Positions 35,908 through 45,911 of a stretch of DNA of 64,000 nt are shown piece after piece (within the stretch, counting starts at the first letter, position 1; each line of letters opens with the position of its first letter). The position numbers were made by a program, and so were the translations under genes. The notes under the pieces are model-generated. The model did not search any database. It was not told the DNA's origin and was given only the letters and a program-made list of their open reading frames with translations. Origin of the DNA: an uncultured Cellvibrionales bacterium (lineage in GTDB: Bacteria > Pseudomonadota > Gammaproteobacteria > Pseudomonadales > Dasaniaceae); the NCBI GenBank assembly GCA_913019905.1, contig CAJVZD010000023.1, positions 1 through 64,000 of the forward strand, given 5' to 3'.

Positions 35908-38900
35908 ATGAGAGAACTTAACAATAAACGACTATCTCGTTGCACGTGGGTGAAGAACCATTCACGCTGGTTGTTGATACCACTGTTGTTTATAAGTTTG
36001 AATTTGATCCCTACTGGCGTGATGGCGCTGGATGTTACTGAAACTACTCAGTCGAAACCGGCGTTGGAGAAGCAGTTCGTCTCCGGCTCGCGATACCGAT
36101 TTGAGAATATTAACGCCGAAGATGGTTTTCCAGGCTACAGAGTGACGGCAATCTTTCAAGACAGCAAAGGGTTTATGTGGTTTGGCTCTGATCAAAGCGG
36201 GCTCATTCGTTACGACGGCTATTCTTTCACATCCTTTCAAACCGAAATTAACAACCCGAACAGTATTAGCAACAATTCTATTTGGTCAATTACAGAAGAC
36301 AGTCATGGCATGCTTTGGGTGGCCACTTGGGGTGGAGGCCTGAATCGCTTTGATCGTAAGTCAGAGCAGTTTTATCGTTATCAATACAAAAAAGACGACC
36401 CCAAAAGCATAAGCAGCGACACTTTATGGAATTTGCATATAGATCGGTCAGGCATGCTCTGGATCTCAACATGGGGTGGTGGTCTTAATCGTTTTGATCC
36501 GGAAACAGAACAATTTGATCATTATGGACACGACCCTGACAACCCCCACAGCCTGAGCCACAATAATGTCAATTCAATATATGAAGACAGTACTGGCGCC
36601 CTATGGATTGGCACCGACGGAGGCGGACTGAATAAATTGGATCGTGCCACCGGCCGATTCGACCACTATCGACGCGATAAAGAAAATCCCCACAGCATAA
36701 ACGATAATTTTATTCTGACTATTCAAGAAGACTTGCAGGGCAAGCTATGGATAGGTACGCGAAAAGGAGGACTCAATGTTTTTGATCGAAAGACAGAGCA
36801 GTTCCGGCAATTTCAATACAAGACCGATGATACTCATGATTCAAGCGATAAAGTTGTCTATACAATTCATCAAGATTCCAGTGGTAAATTCTGGGTTGGA
36901 ACACAGAATGGACTCTACATATTTGATGAGGAAATTGAGCAATTCCAGCACTATAAATACGACCCAAACGACACCCAGAGCCTGAGTGCGAATACAATTA
37001 GATCAACCTACGAAGACAGGGAAGGAAATATTTGGATCGGTACTGATAGCGGATTGAGCCTTACCGAGAAAGAAGCGTCAGGCTTGGTGTTTCAGCGCAT
37101 TCCGGACAATCCCAGTAGCTTAGGCAATAACGCCCTTCTTGAAGACCGAACAGGCAAGATCTGGTACGGGACTTGGGGCGGGAACGGGATCAGTATTCTT
37201 AATCAAGAAACCGGGCAGATTCAACGATACAACCACGACCCCAGCAACCCTCACAGTATTAGCGGAAATTCCATTGGGGCAATTTATGAAGATAGTCAGG
37301 GTACGATATGGATTGGGATATCCAACGGCGGACTGAATAGTTTTGACTGGAAAACCCAGCAGTTCAAGCACTACTTTAATAATTCCCAATATCAGGATAA
37401 TGCAATTAACTCGGGAATCCTGGCAATTCATGAAGACAGCGCTGGTGCACTTTGGTTAGGGACAAAAGGCGGAGGGCTCATTAGATTTGATCGTAAAACG
37501 GAACAAATATTTAGTTTCCGACACAATCAGCAAGACATACACAGCTTAAGCCAGGATTTGATATGGACTATTTACGAAGATCGAAAAGATAACCTTTGGA
37601 TCGGCACCTATGCTGGTGGCGTAAATAAATTCAACCCTGACACAAAGCAGTTTAAGCGTTATATCCACGATCCCGAAAACGAGCACAGTTTAAGCGACGA
37701 TTCGGTTCAAAAAATCGTTGAGGACAAGGCCGGCAATTTGTGGTTTGGCACCTCGAACGGCGGCCTTAATATGTACGATCCGGAAAATGACACTTTTGTT
37801 CGCTATAGCGAAAGTGATGGATTGGCTGACAATACCGTCTATGGCATTTTAAGTGATGAGCATGGATATTTGTGGATAAGTACCGCTATTGGCATATCCC
37901 GTTTTATCCCGGAAAGTAAAACCTTTCAAAATTACAATGTTTCCAATAAATTGCAAAACAACCAATTCACATCAGGAAGCCTAAAAAGCAAAACAGGACA
38001 GATGTTTTTTGGTGGCATTGACGGTTTTCATTCTTTTTTCCCGGAGCAGATGTCAAGAACCACCAATCGCTATATCCCTCCCATTGTGCTAACCGATTTT
38101 CAACTGGATAATAAACCGATTTCTTTTGGAAAAGATTCGGTATTATCGCAAGTAATTTCCGAAACAAAGAGTTTAACGCTATCCCATACAAACCGCGTAC
38201 TCTCCCTCGAATTTACCGCCTTGAGCTACGTCGCCCCGAATAGAAATCAGTACCGCTACAAGTTAGAAGGCTTCGATTCCGACTGGATTGTTACCGGTAG
38301 CGATCAACGACGCGTTACCTATACTAATTTAAATCCTGGAAGCTACCTCTTTCGGGTGACAGGCTCCAATAATGACGGTGTATGGAATACAAAAGGCGTA
38401 TCACTGCCCATTATTATTCCGCCGCCCTGGTGGAGGACTTGGTGGTCGTACATTTTCTATTTTCTCAGTTTAGCTGCTATCTATTGGCGCGTTGACGTAT
38501 GGCGCTCAGCTATGGCAAAACGACAACAGATGATTCTACAAGATCAGGTTTCTCAACGCACCGAAGAAATAACCGCCATTAATGCGCAACTCACGTTGGC
38601 ACAGGAATCTGCGGAAAATGCAAAGGAAAAAGCCGAAGCCGCCACTAAGGCAAAAAGTACCTTCCTGGCTAATATGAGTCATGAAATTCGCACCCCTATG
38701 AGCGGCGTGCTGGGTATGAGTGATGCGCTGGCAACGACAAAACTGGATCAGGAACAACGGGACTACCTTAATGTCATTCGAAGCTCAGGAAATACTTTAT
38801 TGACGGTTATTGACGACATTCTCGATTATACAAAAATTAGTGAAGGGAAGCTGGAGTTTGAGCGAGTAAACCTCGAGTTTAGAAAGTGGGCAAATGATTT

Positions 38901-39792
38901 AATGTTGCCCTATCGTCTAAAGTCCAATACCGAGCTGAATATTCATTTCGAAATAGACGATGAAGTCCCACAATACATTATCGCTGACCCTTCGCGCCTT
39001 CATCAGTTACTCAATAATTTGCTAAGTAATGCCCTAAAATTCACGTCCAAGGGCTCAATTATACTGCGCACTAAACTTCTAAACAAAACCAACGAAAAGT
39101 GTGAACTACAATTTGAAGTTTCCGATACTGGTATCGGTATACCAGAGGATGTCGTAGACCGAGTCTTTGAAAAATTTGAACAGGCCGAAGTTTCTACCAG
39201 TAGAAAATATGGCGGCTCTGGCTTGGGCTTAACCATATGTAAAGAACTTGTCAGGCTTTCTGGTGGAGAGATTAGGGTAGAGAGTGTACCGGGTAAAGGT
39301 TCTTGTTTCTACGTAACGACATCGTTCAATATTGGTCACGAACCTCTTGAAAATAGACAACTGGGCAAGAGTCATAAAGATCTATCGTTTCTCAATATTT
39401 TGGTAGCTGAAGATAACCCAACCAATCAACTCGTTATACAATCGATACTCAGTCGGTTAGGCATAGATCGTGTCACTATCGTGGGAAATGGCAAAGAGGC
39501 ATTTGAGTCTGTTTGCACACCCTCGAGTGATTTTCATTTACTCTTTATGGATTGTGATATGCCTGTACTAGACGGATATGAAGCCACCCAACGCATTCGC
39601 GAATGGGAAAGAGAAAACAGTAAATCACCTCTTCCTATTTGCGCCCTTACCGCCCATGCCTTTTCCGAACATAAAGGAAAAAGCTCGGCAGCAGGAATGA
39701 ATTACTTTTTGTCCAAACCCGTCAACATCGAAGGTGTTCGAGAAATTTGCGGAAAATATAGTGATTTTGGTTCCGCACAACAAAAAGTGTGA
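35908..39792 (+). CDS. Propeller-type hybrid two-component sensor kinase with receiver
   Basis: The product has 1294 residues. A signal/anchor segment (residues 20-40) is followed by about 14 regulator-propeller repeats of 44-50 residues, each with a YEDS.G.LWIGT.GGGLN.FD core and a HDP.NPHSLS linker. These build two seven-bladed propellers in the periplasm. A Y_Y_Y domain follows (near 790-830, [10 protein letters not shown]), one membrane helix (about 845-865), a coiled coil, HisKA (MSHEIRTPM, His near 927), HATPase_c ([23 protein letters not shown]) and a receiver (Asp in [13 protein letters not shown] near 1214, Lys in SKPV). This is the layout of Bacteroidota hybrid sensors for polysaccharide use, but without their AraC output domain. 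The output partner is not adjacent. The sensed ligand is probably a sugar or oligomer. Confidence 0.92.
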   Translation: MRELNNKRLSRCTWVKNHSRWLLIPLLFISLNLIPTGVMALDVTETTQSKPALEKQFVSGSRYRFENINAEDGFPGYRVTAIFQDSKGFMWFGSDQSGLIRYDGYSFTSFQTEINNPNSISNNSIWSITEDSHGMLWVATWGGGLNRFDRKSEQFYRYQYKKDDPKSISSDTLWNLHIDRSGMLWISTWGGGLNRFDPETEQFDHYGHDPDNPHSLSHNNVNSIYEDSTGALWIGTDGGGLNKLDRATGRFDHYRRDKENPHSINDNFILTIQEDLQGKLWIGTRKGGLNVFDRKTEQFRQFQYKTDDTHDSSDKVVYTIHQDSSGKFWVGTQNGLYIFDEEIEQFQHYKYDPNDTQSLSANTIRSTYEDREGNIWIGTDSGLSLTEKEASGLVFQRIPDNPSSLGNNALLEDRTGKIWYGTWGGNGISILNQETGQIQRYNHDPSNPHSISGNSIGAIYEDSQGTIWIGISNGGLNSFDWKTQQFKHYFNNSQYQDNAINSGILAIHEDSAGALWLGTKGGGLIRFDRKTEQIFSFRHNQQDIHSLSQDLIWTIYEDRKDNLWIGTYAGGVNKFNPDTKQFKRYIHDPENEHSLSDDSVQKIVEDKAGNLWFGTSNGGLNMYDPENDTFVRYSESDGLADNTVYGILSDEHGYLWISTAIGISRFIPESKTFQNYNVSNKLQNNQFTSGSLKSKTGQMFFGGIDGFHSFFPEQMSRTTNRYIPPIVLTDFQLDNKPISFGKDSVLSQVISETKSLTLSHTNRVLSLEFTALSYVAPNRNQYRYKLEGFDSDWIVTGSDQRRVTYTNLNPGSYLFRVTGSNNDGVWNTKGVSLPIIIPPPWWRTWWSYIFYFLSLAAIYWRVDVWRSAMAKRQQMILQDQVSQRTEEITAINAQLTLAQESAENAKEKAEAATKAKSTFLANMSHEIRTPMSGVLGMSDALATTKLDQEQRDYLNVIRSSGNTLLTVIDDILDYTKISEGKLEFERVNLEFRKWANDLMLPYRLKSNTELNIHFEIDDEVPQYIIADPSRLHQLLNNLLSNALKFTSKGSIILRTKLLNKTNEKCELQFEVSDTGIGIPEDVVDRVFEKFEQAEVSTSRKYGGSGLGLTICKELVRLSGGEIRVESVPGKGSCFYVTTSFNIGHEPLENRQLGKSHKDLSFLNILVAEDNPTNQLVIQSILSRLGIDRVTIVGNGKEAFESVCTPSSDFHLLFMDCDMPVLDGYEATQRIREWERENSKSPLPICALTAHAFSEHKGKSSAAGMNYFLSKPVNIEGVREICGKYSDFGSAQQKV

Positions 39793-39938
39793 CGACGAAA
39801 ATGAGAGATGACCATGGAGCGAATCAAAGACAGACTTAATCCAGCCACCTATCAAGTAGTCATTATTTCCACTCGACTTCAGATGAAAACTAACTCTGGC
39901 AGCTAATTCTTTCGACGCTTATTTTATTGCAAAGACAT

Positions 39939-40976
39939 TCAAGACGGCATCACACGGGTACGATACAATGCGTCCACCGTTGCCACCAGATTATCCACAT
40001 CCTCCTCATTGCCAGGTATAAACGGTAACGACAGAGTAATATTATCTCTTAATTTTTCTTTGTCGAATGGCTTCAATTGTTCAGTCACTGAAGAGCCAAT
40101 ACTGCAATGTACATCCATCATGCGGTAGTCTGCGCTTTGGTCAAAATCAATGTCACTCAAGTCGATCGCTCGAATAGATGGATTGCTAGCCGTTTTAAAC
40201 GTGATATGTTTTTCAAGGGGGTTAAACACAATACTCCACGCGGTCACTGTATTATCATCACGCTTCTGATTCCATGGAAAATCGATTTCCTGACCAGGAG
40301 TTTGATTAACCGAATCCAACAGTTCAATTCCATCTGTTTCACAGGCACTATTAGATAAATAAGCTGAGCGTTGATCGGCGAGGTGGATAAATCGCGCTAT
40401 AGAGGTATTGTCATTGATGCCTGAACTAGACCCGGTTTTTGAAGCAGCTAACTCTTCCAAACACAACGGGTAAGTTGTATTGGTCATGATTGGCAGCGCT
40501 GCATTACGGTAAATCTTTGGCATTCCGTCGACAAATTCTATCAACAAGTGATTTCCGGCAACATCTAACAGGGTGTAGTGAAGTGGCAGATGTTCTTTTC
40601 TCGGCCGCACTTTTGAAAGACTATCAATCACCTCGTCCACTGTTGCGCAACTGTCCAATTGATATTGAATCCATTGCAGCGGACTCAATTGAGGCAGCTC
40701 TGTGTCATCACCAAAATCCCCACCATTGTGCCACATTAACGTAATAGCCAATCCAGCTTCATTCATTCCTGATGTCGGCAACTCCGCCGAGTAAGAGCAA
40801 AAACTAACACTGCCATATTTAACTTCCCAACGTATTACCTTATCTATTCCGGAGCGGCCATTTTCTTTAATGGTGCCGCGTAGATTTGTGCCGATTATTC
40901 CATGCACTAAGGCATAATCATAATTATAGGCTAAGTATTTTTGACTTTTTCTTCCGTACACAATCGAAGTACACAT
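39939..40976 (-). CDS. Choloylglycine-hydrolase-family (Ntn) amide hydrolase
   Basis: This protein of 345 residues begins MCTSIVY: after removal of Met the Cys2 becomes the N-terminal nucleophile of linear amide C-N hydrolases (penicillin V acylase, bile salt hydrolase, N-acylhomoserine lactone acylase). Further family landmarks are AYNYDYALVHG, where the conserved Asp stands near 20, then SGMNEAGLAI, TNTTYPLCLEE and an Arg/Asn in the later part. No signal peptide is present. It cleaves an acyl amide; the acyl group is unknown. AGGTGG lies about ten bases before the ATG. It converges with the propeller sensor gene. Confidence 0.85.
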   Translation of the reverse strand: MCTSIVYGRKSQKYLAYNYDYALVHGIIGTNLRGTIKENGRSGIDKVIRWEVKYGSVSFCSYSAELPTSGMNEAGLAITLMWHNGGDFGDDTELPQLSPLQWIQYQLDSCATVDEVIDSLSKVRPRKEHLPLHYTLLDVAGNHLLIEFVDGMPKIYRNAALPIMTNTTYPLCLEELAASKTGSSSGINDNTSIARFIHLADQRSAYLSNSACETDGIELLDSVNQTPGQEIDFPWNQKRDDNTVTAWSIVFNPLEKHITFKTASNPSIRAIDLSDIDFDQSADYRMMDVHCSIGSSVTEQLKPFDKEKLRDNITLSLPFIPGNEEDVDNLVATVDALYRTRVMPS

Positions 40977-41357
40977 GAGCAGGCTTCCACCTAAAGCAAA
41001 GTTATATTACCTGTATCGATACTTGCCGCACTAGTTGAGTGAGCTTATTAGCGTTGTCGTGCAACTGGTAACTAAGAGTACTTGTTAGCGCTATAGCGCA
41101 GTCTTTATGGCTCACACTTTCATCAGGAATAATCTTTCTGCCTCCATTGCTCGATCGATTTTCTTCAATAGGTTCGCCAGCAAGGTAGTAAAATCAACTA
41201 CTCATCCCATCGTTGGAGTTAATATTGCCATTATCCTCTCTTTTCTAAATCACCCTCAATACTTGAATATTACTTGATCGCTCAAGCATAAGTCAATGTA
41301 AAATTCTCTCTCTGGGATATTGCCATATTAACTCTGCCAGCAAGGCAAGAAAAAACG

Positions 41358-41531
41358 TTAAGAGCCCGCAGTTGGTAAAGCGAGTGAGGATGACTCACGA
41401 TCTGCATTCATTGCGGTTGTGTAGTTGAGATCAGCGCATGCTTTGAGGATCAATTGCCGCACCGTCAGCTTGTTAAATTCCCGTTGATTTAGAACTGCAT
41501 GCGACTGCTTATGCGATGTCTCGGGCGCAAC
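41358..41531 (-). pseudogene. Orphan coding remnant of 57 residues, not recognised
   Basis: The minus strand is open for 57 codons with a protein-like composition: REFNKLTVRQLILKACADL, then NYTTAMNADRES and LALPTAGS before TAA at 41358. There is no ATG and no ribosome site. It looks like the C-terminal end of a longer protein, perhaps from a mobile element, but I cannot name the family. Confidence 0.25.
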
Positions 41532-41555
41532 TTATCATTACCCGTTTACCCTTTT

Positions 41556-41583
41556 ACCATTGACCATTGACCATTGACCATTG
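41556..41583. repeat. 7-bp tandem repeat (TGACCAT, nearly four copies)
   Basis: Units of TGACCAT follow each other from about 41556 to 41583 in the gap. They are perfect copies, so the array is probably recent and prone to slippage. Confidence 0.85.
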
Positions 41584-41807
41584 CGCAAATGATCGTTCGC
41601 CAAACGTCGTTTCATTCGTGACGTTCATTGAATGGCGGCCCACCCGAAACACGTTGTTAACAATGCGATGACAGAGCGAAGCCGCCGAGCCTGATCGTGA
41701 GATTTGAACATTCTATGGTCGGCACAAGCTCCCGCTTTTGGAATGGCATATCCTTCATGATCCGAATTTAACGGATGGTCGCTCGTGATTGAAATTGGAT
41801 CGAAGAT

Positions 41808-42521
41808 TTACGTCTGCAAACCAAAAGCATTCACCATGCCGAGATACAGTGATTGATCTGCGGATACAATAGGCACCCCCAGTTCCTGTTCCATCTCCTT
41901 TATCCACGAGAGCGTTCTAATGCCGGATCCACTGACAAGAATGGCATCGCTTTCTGGCGCCGCTGAAAACGAGCGGCGTACGCTTTCGGTCACCTCCTGT
42001 TCAGAAAATTGGTAGCCTCTGGCATTCACGGTGTCTTGATCGTCGAACAGTCCTTGATCCACAAATGTCTGAAAGGTCAAAATGTCATAACCAGCCTCCA
42101 GGAGAAAACCGCTGAGCTCTGCCTTCCAATCTGGATCATAATAAGGGCAGGCAAGCGTCAGTTTTTGTGCTTCTGTGGCTTCCAATAGGTCAAGTACTGC
42201 AACACCATTAAGAATCACGGGCACGCCACATCCGTCTGAAAGCCGCCGACCGAATTCCCGAGCACCCTGTGGAGTTCCGCCAATCTGGTAGGCAAATGCA
42301 GGCCCCACTTGGATGATTAGATCACAGCCGGCGTCAGCCAGTTGTTGGCTGGCGGTTAATAGTTTTGGTTCAGATTCTCGAATAGCCTGGAAGCTATAGT
42401 CGAACTTGGGAGGCAGCAAGATGGTCTGGTTTAAACGAATCTCATCTCGATGACGGGCGGCTATTTCTTCCAGTGTGGGGTCGAACCAAGCAGGGGCTGC
42501 GATGATGCCAAGTGTTTTCAT
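41808..42521 (-). CDS. Asp/Glu racemase superfamily protein (maleate isomerase/arylmalonate decarboxylase-like), catalytic cysteines missing
   Basis: The frame is open farther upstream, but homology begins at MKTLGIIAAPAW (ATG at 42521), giving 237 residues, normal for maleate isomerase and arylmalonate decarboxylase. The fold landmarks are present: GIIAAPAWFDPTLEE, AGCDLIIQVGPAF, GVPVILNGVAVLDLLE and SDAILVSGSGIRTLSW, ending with ADQSLYLGMVNAFGL. In active relatives the two catalytic Cys stand in DVI.YGCT and IF.SCT.LRT; here these places read IIQVGPAF and VSGSGIRT, so both appear replaced by Gly or Pro. Either the chemistry differs or the protein only binds ligands. It is divergent from a TauD-like dioxygenase. 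Confidence 0.78.
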   Translation of the reverse strand: MKTLGIIAAPAWFDPTLEEIAARHRDEIRLNQTILLPPKFDYSFQAIRESEPKLLTASQQLADAGCDLIIQVGPAFAYQIGGTPQGAREFGRRLSDGCGVPVILNGVAVLDLLEATEAQKLTLACPYYDPDWKAELSGFLLEAGYDILTFQTFVDQGLFDDQDTVNARGYQFSEQEVTESVRRSFSAAPESDAILVSGSGIRTLSWIKEMEQELGVPIVSADQSLYLGMVNAFGLQT

Positions 42522-42871
42522 AGTGGTGTGCACCCTAGGTGATAAATTTTGTGTGAGTCTATCGTAAGTTGTGCTTGGGTGAGGGCGATATATTTTCAAG
42601 TAGGGGTGTGTTTTTTGAACGCTCAGAACGGAGCAATGATCGAGCTTAGTTTGGGTATTGAAGATCAATAGATTGACTGGTAGCCTACACAGCGATTGCA
42701 AACGCGCCTTTGCTTGTAGTAGCTTGACGAATCCGGTGCTTAATACGTCTAGACGCCTTAATATCAATACTAATATTGATATCAGCCCTAGGCCGCTTCC
42801 CACTCGCAGCACGCAGTGGTCACTGAATGCGCATAAGCCTCCACACGAACACCTAAAAAAAGTGATTGCAA
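42522..42871. other. Divergent promoter region between racemase-like and dioxygenase genes
   Basis: These 350 bases must hold both promoters. AATATCAATACTAATATTGATAT near 42760-42781 is a near-perfect palindrome centred between the genes and could be an operator: ATATCAAT and ATTGATAT arms are visible. Frames that run through the region have no family signal. Confidence 0.4.
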
Positions 42872-44017
42872 ATGACCCACGAAGCACCCAATTTCCGGCC
42901 GAGCCTTCCCCTGAATACGCCAGACCTATTGAGCAGCGGAGACGTGCAGCTAAAAAAAAGGCCATTTCTAATCGATTCTAGAGAACCTTATTTTCCGGAG
43001 CGCCTCAATCCAAAAGTGAACCCGGACTTTCCAAAATTCTTTCACCTCGACCCGTCAGAATGCGATTCAGCTGCCCTGATTAAGGCCACAAGAGCGTTGA
43101 TTGATACCCACCTGCCGGCGTACGGCTGTCTGGTGATTCGAGGCTTGCCATTGGAAGGACAGTCGGCTGATAACAGAGATCAGGAAAAAGCATTCTCGTT
43201 TTCAGGCCTGCTCCAGCAACTGGGTTATCAATTGACGCGCTACGTTGGTGGCGTAACGGCGAGAGAGCAAAGCGGGCTTATGGTTTATCCGGCCTCGGAC
43301 GAAGATTCACGAGTGTGCATGGACCTCCATCAAGACAATACCTATTGGTCAGAGCCGCCCAAACAATTGTTTTTTTACTACGAGCAGCCAGCCGCAGTGG
43401 GCGGGCTTAATCCGCTTCTCGATGTGCGCGAGTATCTCAGCAAGATTCCCGCTGACATTGTCTCAAAATTCGAAAACCTTGGAGTGCGCTACGAGAGCTA
43501 TTACCCGGATCAGTCGCGAGACTCCCGCTTCGTTCCTTGGCAAAAAAGCTTCGAGACAGAAGACCGAAGCGTGGTCGAAGCAAATTTAAAAGAGGGAGGA
43601 TTTGAGTTTGCTTGGGAGGCTGATGATTCGGGCGAGACTTATTCCTTGCGCAAGTGGAACGTACTCTCGCCCTTTAAGCCGCACCCGATCACCTCGGAGA
43701 AACTTTGGGTCAATATGATCGTAGCCAATCACGCGAGCTATTTTCACGATCACCCAAGCTACCCGGAATTGAGCGACACGCCTTATACCGTGAACGGTGA
43801 GCAGAACATCGATTACCCATTCAACATTAAGTATGGCAACGGTGAGAGTGTTCCCTATGCCGTGATCCAAACCTTACGCAAATTGGCATGGGAAACCGCG
43901 CAGTCTTTTAGGGCGGAGGCCGGCGACTTACTCGTGGTGGACAATTACCGAACCCAGCATGGGCGATTGGGCTATGAACCCCCAAGGAAGTTCTGGATCG
44001 GGATTAGTTTAGGCTAG
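42872..44017 (+). CDS. TauD/TfdA-like Fe(II)/2-oxoglutarate-dependent dioxygenase
   Basis: This protein has 381 residues from the ATG at 42872 (an in-frame TTG lies two codons upstream). The iron ligands are visible as HxD in MDLHQDNTYW and a distal His in RTQHGRLGY, followed by the 2-oxoglutarate-binding Arg in PPRKFWIG. The second half has the TauD-family FEFAWEADDSGE...WNVLSPFKPHP region and VANHASYFHDHPSY, as in the SyrP/clavaminate-like branch with a GxxHxD-like loop. It hydroxylates an unknown substrate at a carbon centre. It is divergent from the racemase-fold gene, and the two may act on the same acid. It is cytoplasmic. Confidence 0.85.
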   Translation: MTHEAPNFRPSLPLNTPDLLSSGDVQLKKRPFLIDSREPYFPERLNPKVNPDFPKFFHLDPSECDSAALIKATRALIDTHLPAYGCLVIRGLPLEGQSADNRDQEKAFSFSGLLQQLGYQLTRYVGGVTAREQSGLMVYPASDEDSRVCMDLHQDNTYWSEPPKQLFFYYEQPAAVGGLNPLLDVREYLSKIPADIVSKFENLGVRYESYYPDQSRDSRFVPWQKSFETEDRSVVEANLKEGGFEFAWEADDSGETYSLRKWNVLSPFKPHPITSEKLWVNMIVANHASYFHDHPSYPELSDTPYTVNGEQNIDYPFNIKYGNGESVPYAVIQTLRKLAWETAQSFRAEAGDLLVVDNYRTQHGRLGYEPPRKFWIGISLG

Positions 44018-44050
44018 GCTCTCGCACACACGACCTTTAACTCCAAATCA

Positions 44051-45361
44051 TTAATCCAAAAGCGCCTGAGATACCAGCGCCTTAAATTTTTCTGAAAGAT
44101 TGTAAGACCTGGAAGGGACCATTTGTAACATCAAAACCGCGACTGTTTCGGTTTCGGGATCTGCCCATGAAAAAGTACCCAGCGATCCGCTCCAACCAAA
44201 TTCCCCGTTATTCACCCCGTAAGTGCTCTGGGCTTCGTCAACCACCACCGACAAACCATAACCCCAGCCACGGTCTAGCATAGGCACGCGCGGACCAAAA
44301 CCAATCGGCATTAACGCTTCAGGTATATGATTCTGTGTCATCAGGCTTACTGTTTTTGCTTTCAGAAATCGCTGCTCTTCCAGCACCCCATCATTGAGCA
44401 TTCCTTGCAGAAAACGCAAGTAATCGGGGACGCTACTGACCATGCCGGCAGCACCTTCCAATAGCGGTGGATTCACAGTAATCGGGATGCTCATATCAGC
44501 TTCACGGCTTATCGGTCCCCCACCATTCGGCACACGATAGATGTGGGCGAGACGGTCTACTTTATTTCCGGGTACAAAAAATCCAGTGTCCGACATTGCC
44601 AACGGACTAAAGACTTTGTCTTGCAAATAGTCATCGAAAGCCTGCCCTGAAACCAATTCAACAATGCGGCCCAATACAGTGATGGAAATACTGTAAATCC
44701 ATTTTGTTCCAGGATCAGCGACCAAAGGAACCGCTGCCACTTTATCTACCAGCTGCTGCAAATTATCAGCGCGTCTCCGCACACCTTTCAGTCGATACAA
44801 CGCGCCATTTCGATGACTAAGACCCGCCGTGTTCATTAGCAAATCCTCTATGGTCATCTCTCTACTTGCCGGCCGCGTAGCACTATTATCCTCAGCATCC
44901 GGACTTATATAGACTTCCATATTAGCGTATTTCGGCAAATATTTTGAGACCGGATCGGAGAGTTTTAATCGGCCCTGCTCAACCAATTGCATAGTGGCAA
45001 CCGCAGTAATAGGTTTACTCATTGAACGAATTTGAAACAGAGATGTTGGCCGCATTGGAAGTCGATTTTCCACATCCTGCCAGCCCATGCTTTCCAGATA
45101 GACAATTTTGCCATTGCGAGCGACGCCTGCCACTAACCCCGCTACCCGCCCGTCGTCGACATGCTGCTTGAGCATTTGGGTGAGCAGCCGAAATCGAGCC
45201 GAGGACATGCCCTGAGTCTCCGGTTCCACCCGCGGTAAACCGATAACATTCTCAGAATCAGCTGCTAAAGCTGGTGATTGGTATGAGAAAACGATGGTAG
45301 ATATCGCCGTTACTAACAGCGCTTTTTGAAGTCCCTTAAATGACATAGAGATATTGATCAT
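44051..45361 (-). CDS. Exported class C beta-lactamase-fold serine hydrolase
   Basis: I prefer the ATG at 45361 because the signal peptide (ALLVTAISTIVFSYQSPALAA) starts just after it; an ATG at 45346 would also do. This gives 436 residues. The SxxK nucleophile motif is intact (RSMSKPITAVATMQ). The second motif reads YSI instead of YSN (WIYSISITVLGR), with the Tyr kept, and the third is not a KTG but is of the esterase-type class C proteins (GYGLSVVVDEA, FGWSGSLGT). Such proteins are esterases, D-peptidases or transacylases rather than beta-lactamases. It acts in the periplasm. It converges with the dioxygenase gene, with 33 bases between the stops. Confidence 0.85.
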   Translation of the reverse strand: MINISMSFKGLQKALLVTAISTIVFSYQSPALAADSENVIGLPRVEPETQGMSSARFRLLTQMLKQHVDDGRVAGLVAGVARNGKIVYLESMGWQDVENRLPMRPTSLFQIRSMSKPITAVATMQLVEQGRLKLSDPVSKYLPKYANMEVYISPDAEDNSATRPASREMTIEDLLMNTAGLSHRNGALYRLKGVRRRADNLQQLVDKVAAVPLVADPGTKWIYSISITVLGRIVELVSGQAFDDYLQDKVFSPLAMSDTGFFVPGNKVDRLAHIYRVPNGGGPISREADMSIPITVNPPLLEGAAGMVSSVPDYLRFLQGMLNDGVLEEQRFLKAKTVSLMTQNHIPEALMPIGFGPRVPMLDRGWGYGLSVVVDEAQSTYGVNNGEFGWSGSLGTFSWADPETETVAVLMLQMVPSRSYNLSEKFKALVSQALLD

Positions 45362-45626
45362 CCACTTTTTACCGGCGAGTTTGTTGTTGTTAATGCTGTT
45401 AACTATCAATGAAGTCTCCATCTATCTGTATCGGGTCAGCCAGATCGGATCGCCCGAACCGCGAGCCAAAGATAGTGGCGTTCACCACTAATAGAGATAA
45501 ACACTTCATCTAGAAACCCAATGTTGCCCAGTCTACCCTGACGTTTACGAATAGGTCTACTATATTGCCTAGGAAACGTTAAACACCATCGTCTGACGGA
45601 TTCACATGAAGTTTGAACGGCATAAC

Positions 45627-45797
45627 GGGGACGGAGGGATTAAAAACCAACCAAAACTGATCTTTTTCTAGCAAACAAATTATGCAAGATATTCAAATCA
45701 AAAGAGCATGAGGAAAAAAAATCAACCAGCAGCCACCTTAAACGGGACAGGTCAAAAACAAGATCGCAATCGATCAAAGTTTAATCCCTCCGTCCCC
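45627..45797. repeat. 171-bp element with perfect 18-bp terminal inverted repeats (MITE/REP-like)
   Basis: GGGGACGGAGGGATTAAA at 45627-45644 is exactly complementary to TTTAATCCCTCCGTCCCC at 45780-45797. The 135 bases between them have no gene; CGGGACAGGTC stands inside the right half. The string resembles end motifs seen with Y1 REP-associated transposases, and a remnant of such a transposase is present at 26389. It lies in the 550-bp gap upstream of the glycine-rich protein gene. Confidence 0.7.
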
Positions 45798-45815
45798 TTT
45801 TCTCTATAAAAAGGG
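45795..45815. other. AT-rich hairpin beside the inverted-repeat element
   Basis: CCCTTTT (45795-45801) pairs with AAAAGGG (45809-45815) over seven bases, overlapping the right end of the 171-bp element. It may belong to the element or serve as a terminator on either strand. Confidence 0.35.
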
Positions 45816-45911
45816 AGTCATGGCACAGCATTCAGCTGACACATTCGCCATGTTTAATGATACATTAACAGGCAAAGAGATAAATCTATAATAATCAAGT
45901 GAGGAACGCTG

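Larger units (their letters stand above)
40977..41807. other. Long gap with a protein remnant and a tandem repeat
   Basis: This 831-bp gap lies between the Ntn hydrolase start and the end of the racemase-like gene. It contains the two features listed at 41358 and 41556. The rest shows no gene, and the promoter of the Ntn hydrolase must lie at its left end. Confidence 0.4.

Noticed and set aside
477..40976. Two hybrid kinases as parts of one phosphorelay
   Set aside because: They are 34 kb apart and neither has an Hpt domain or a linked regulator; no sequence feature ties them together.
42522..42965. N-terminal extension of the racemase-like frame
   Set aside because: The extension has Cys-, Leu- and Arg-rich low-quality sequence, overlaps the divergent dioxygenase gene, and family homology begins at the ATG at 42521.
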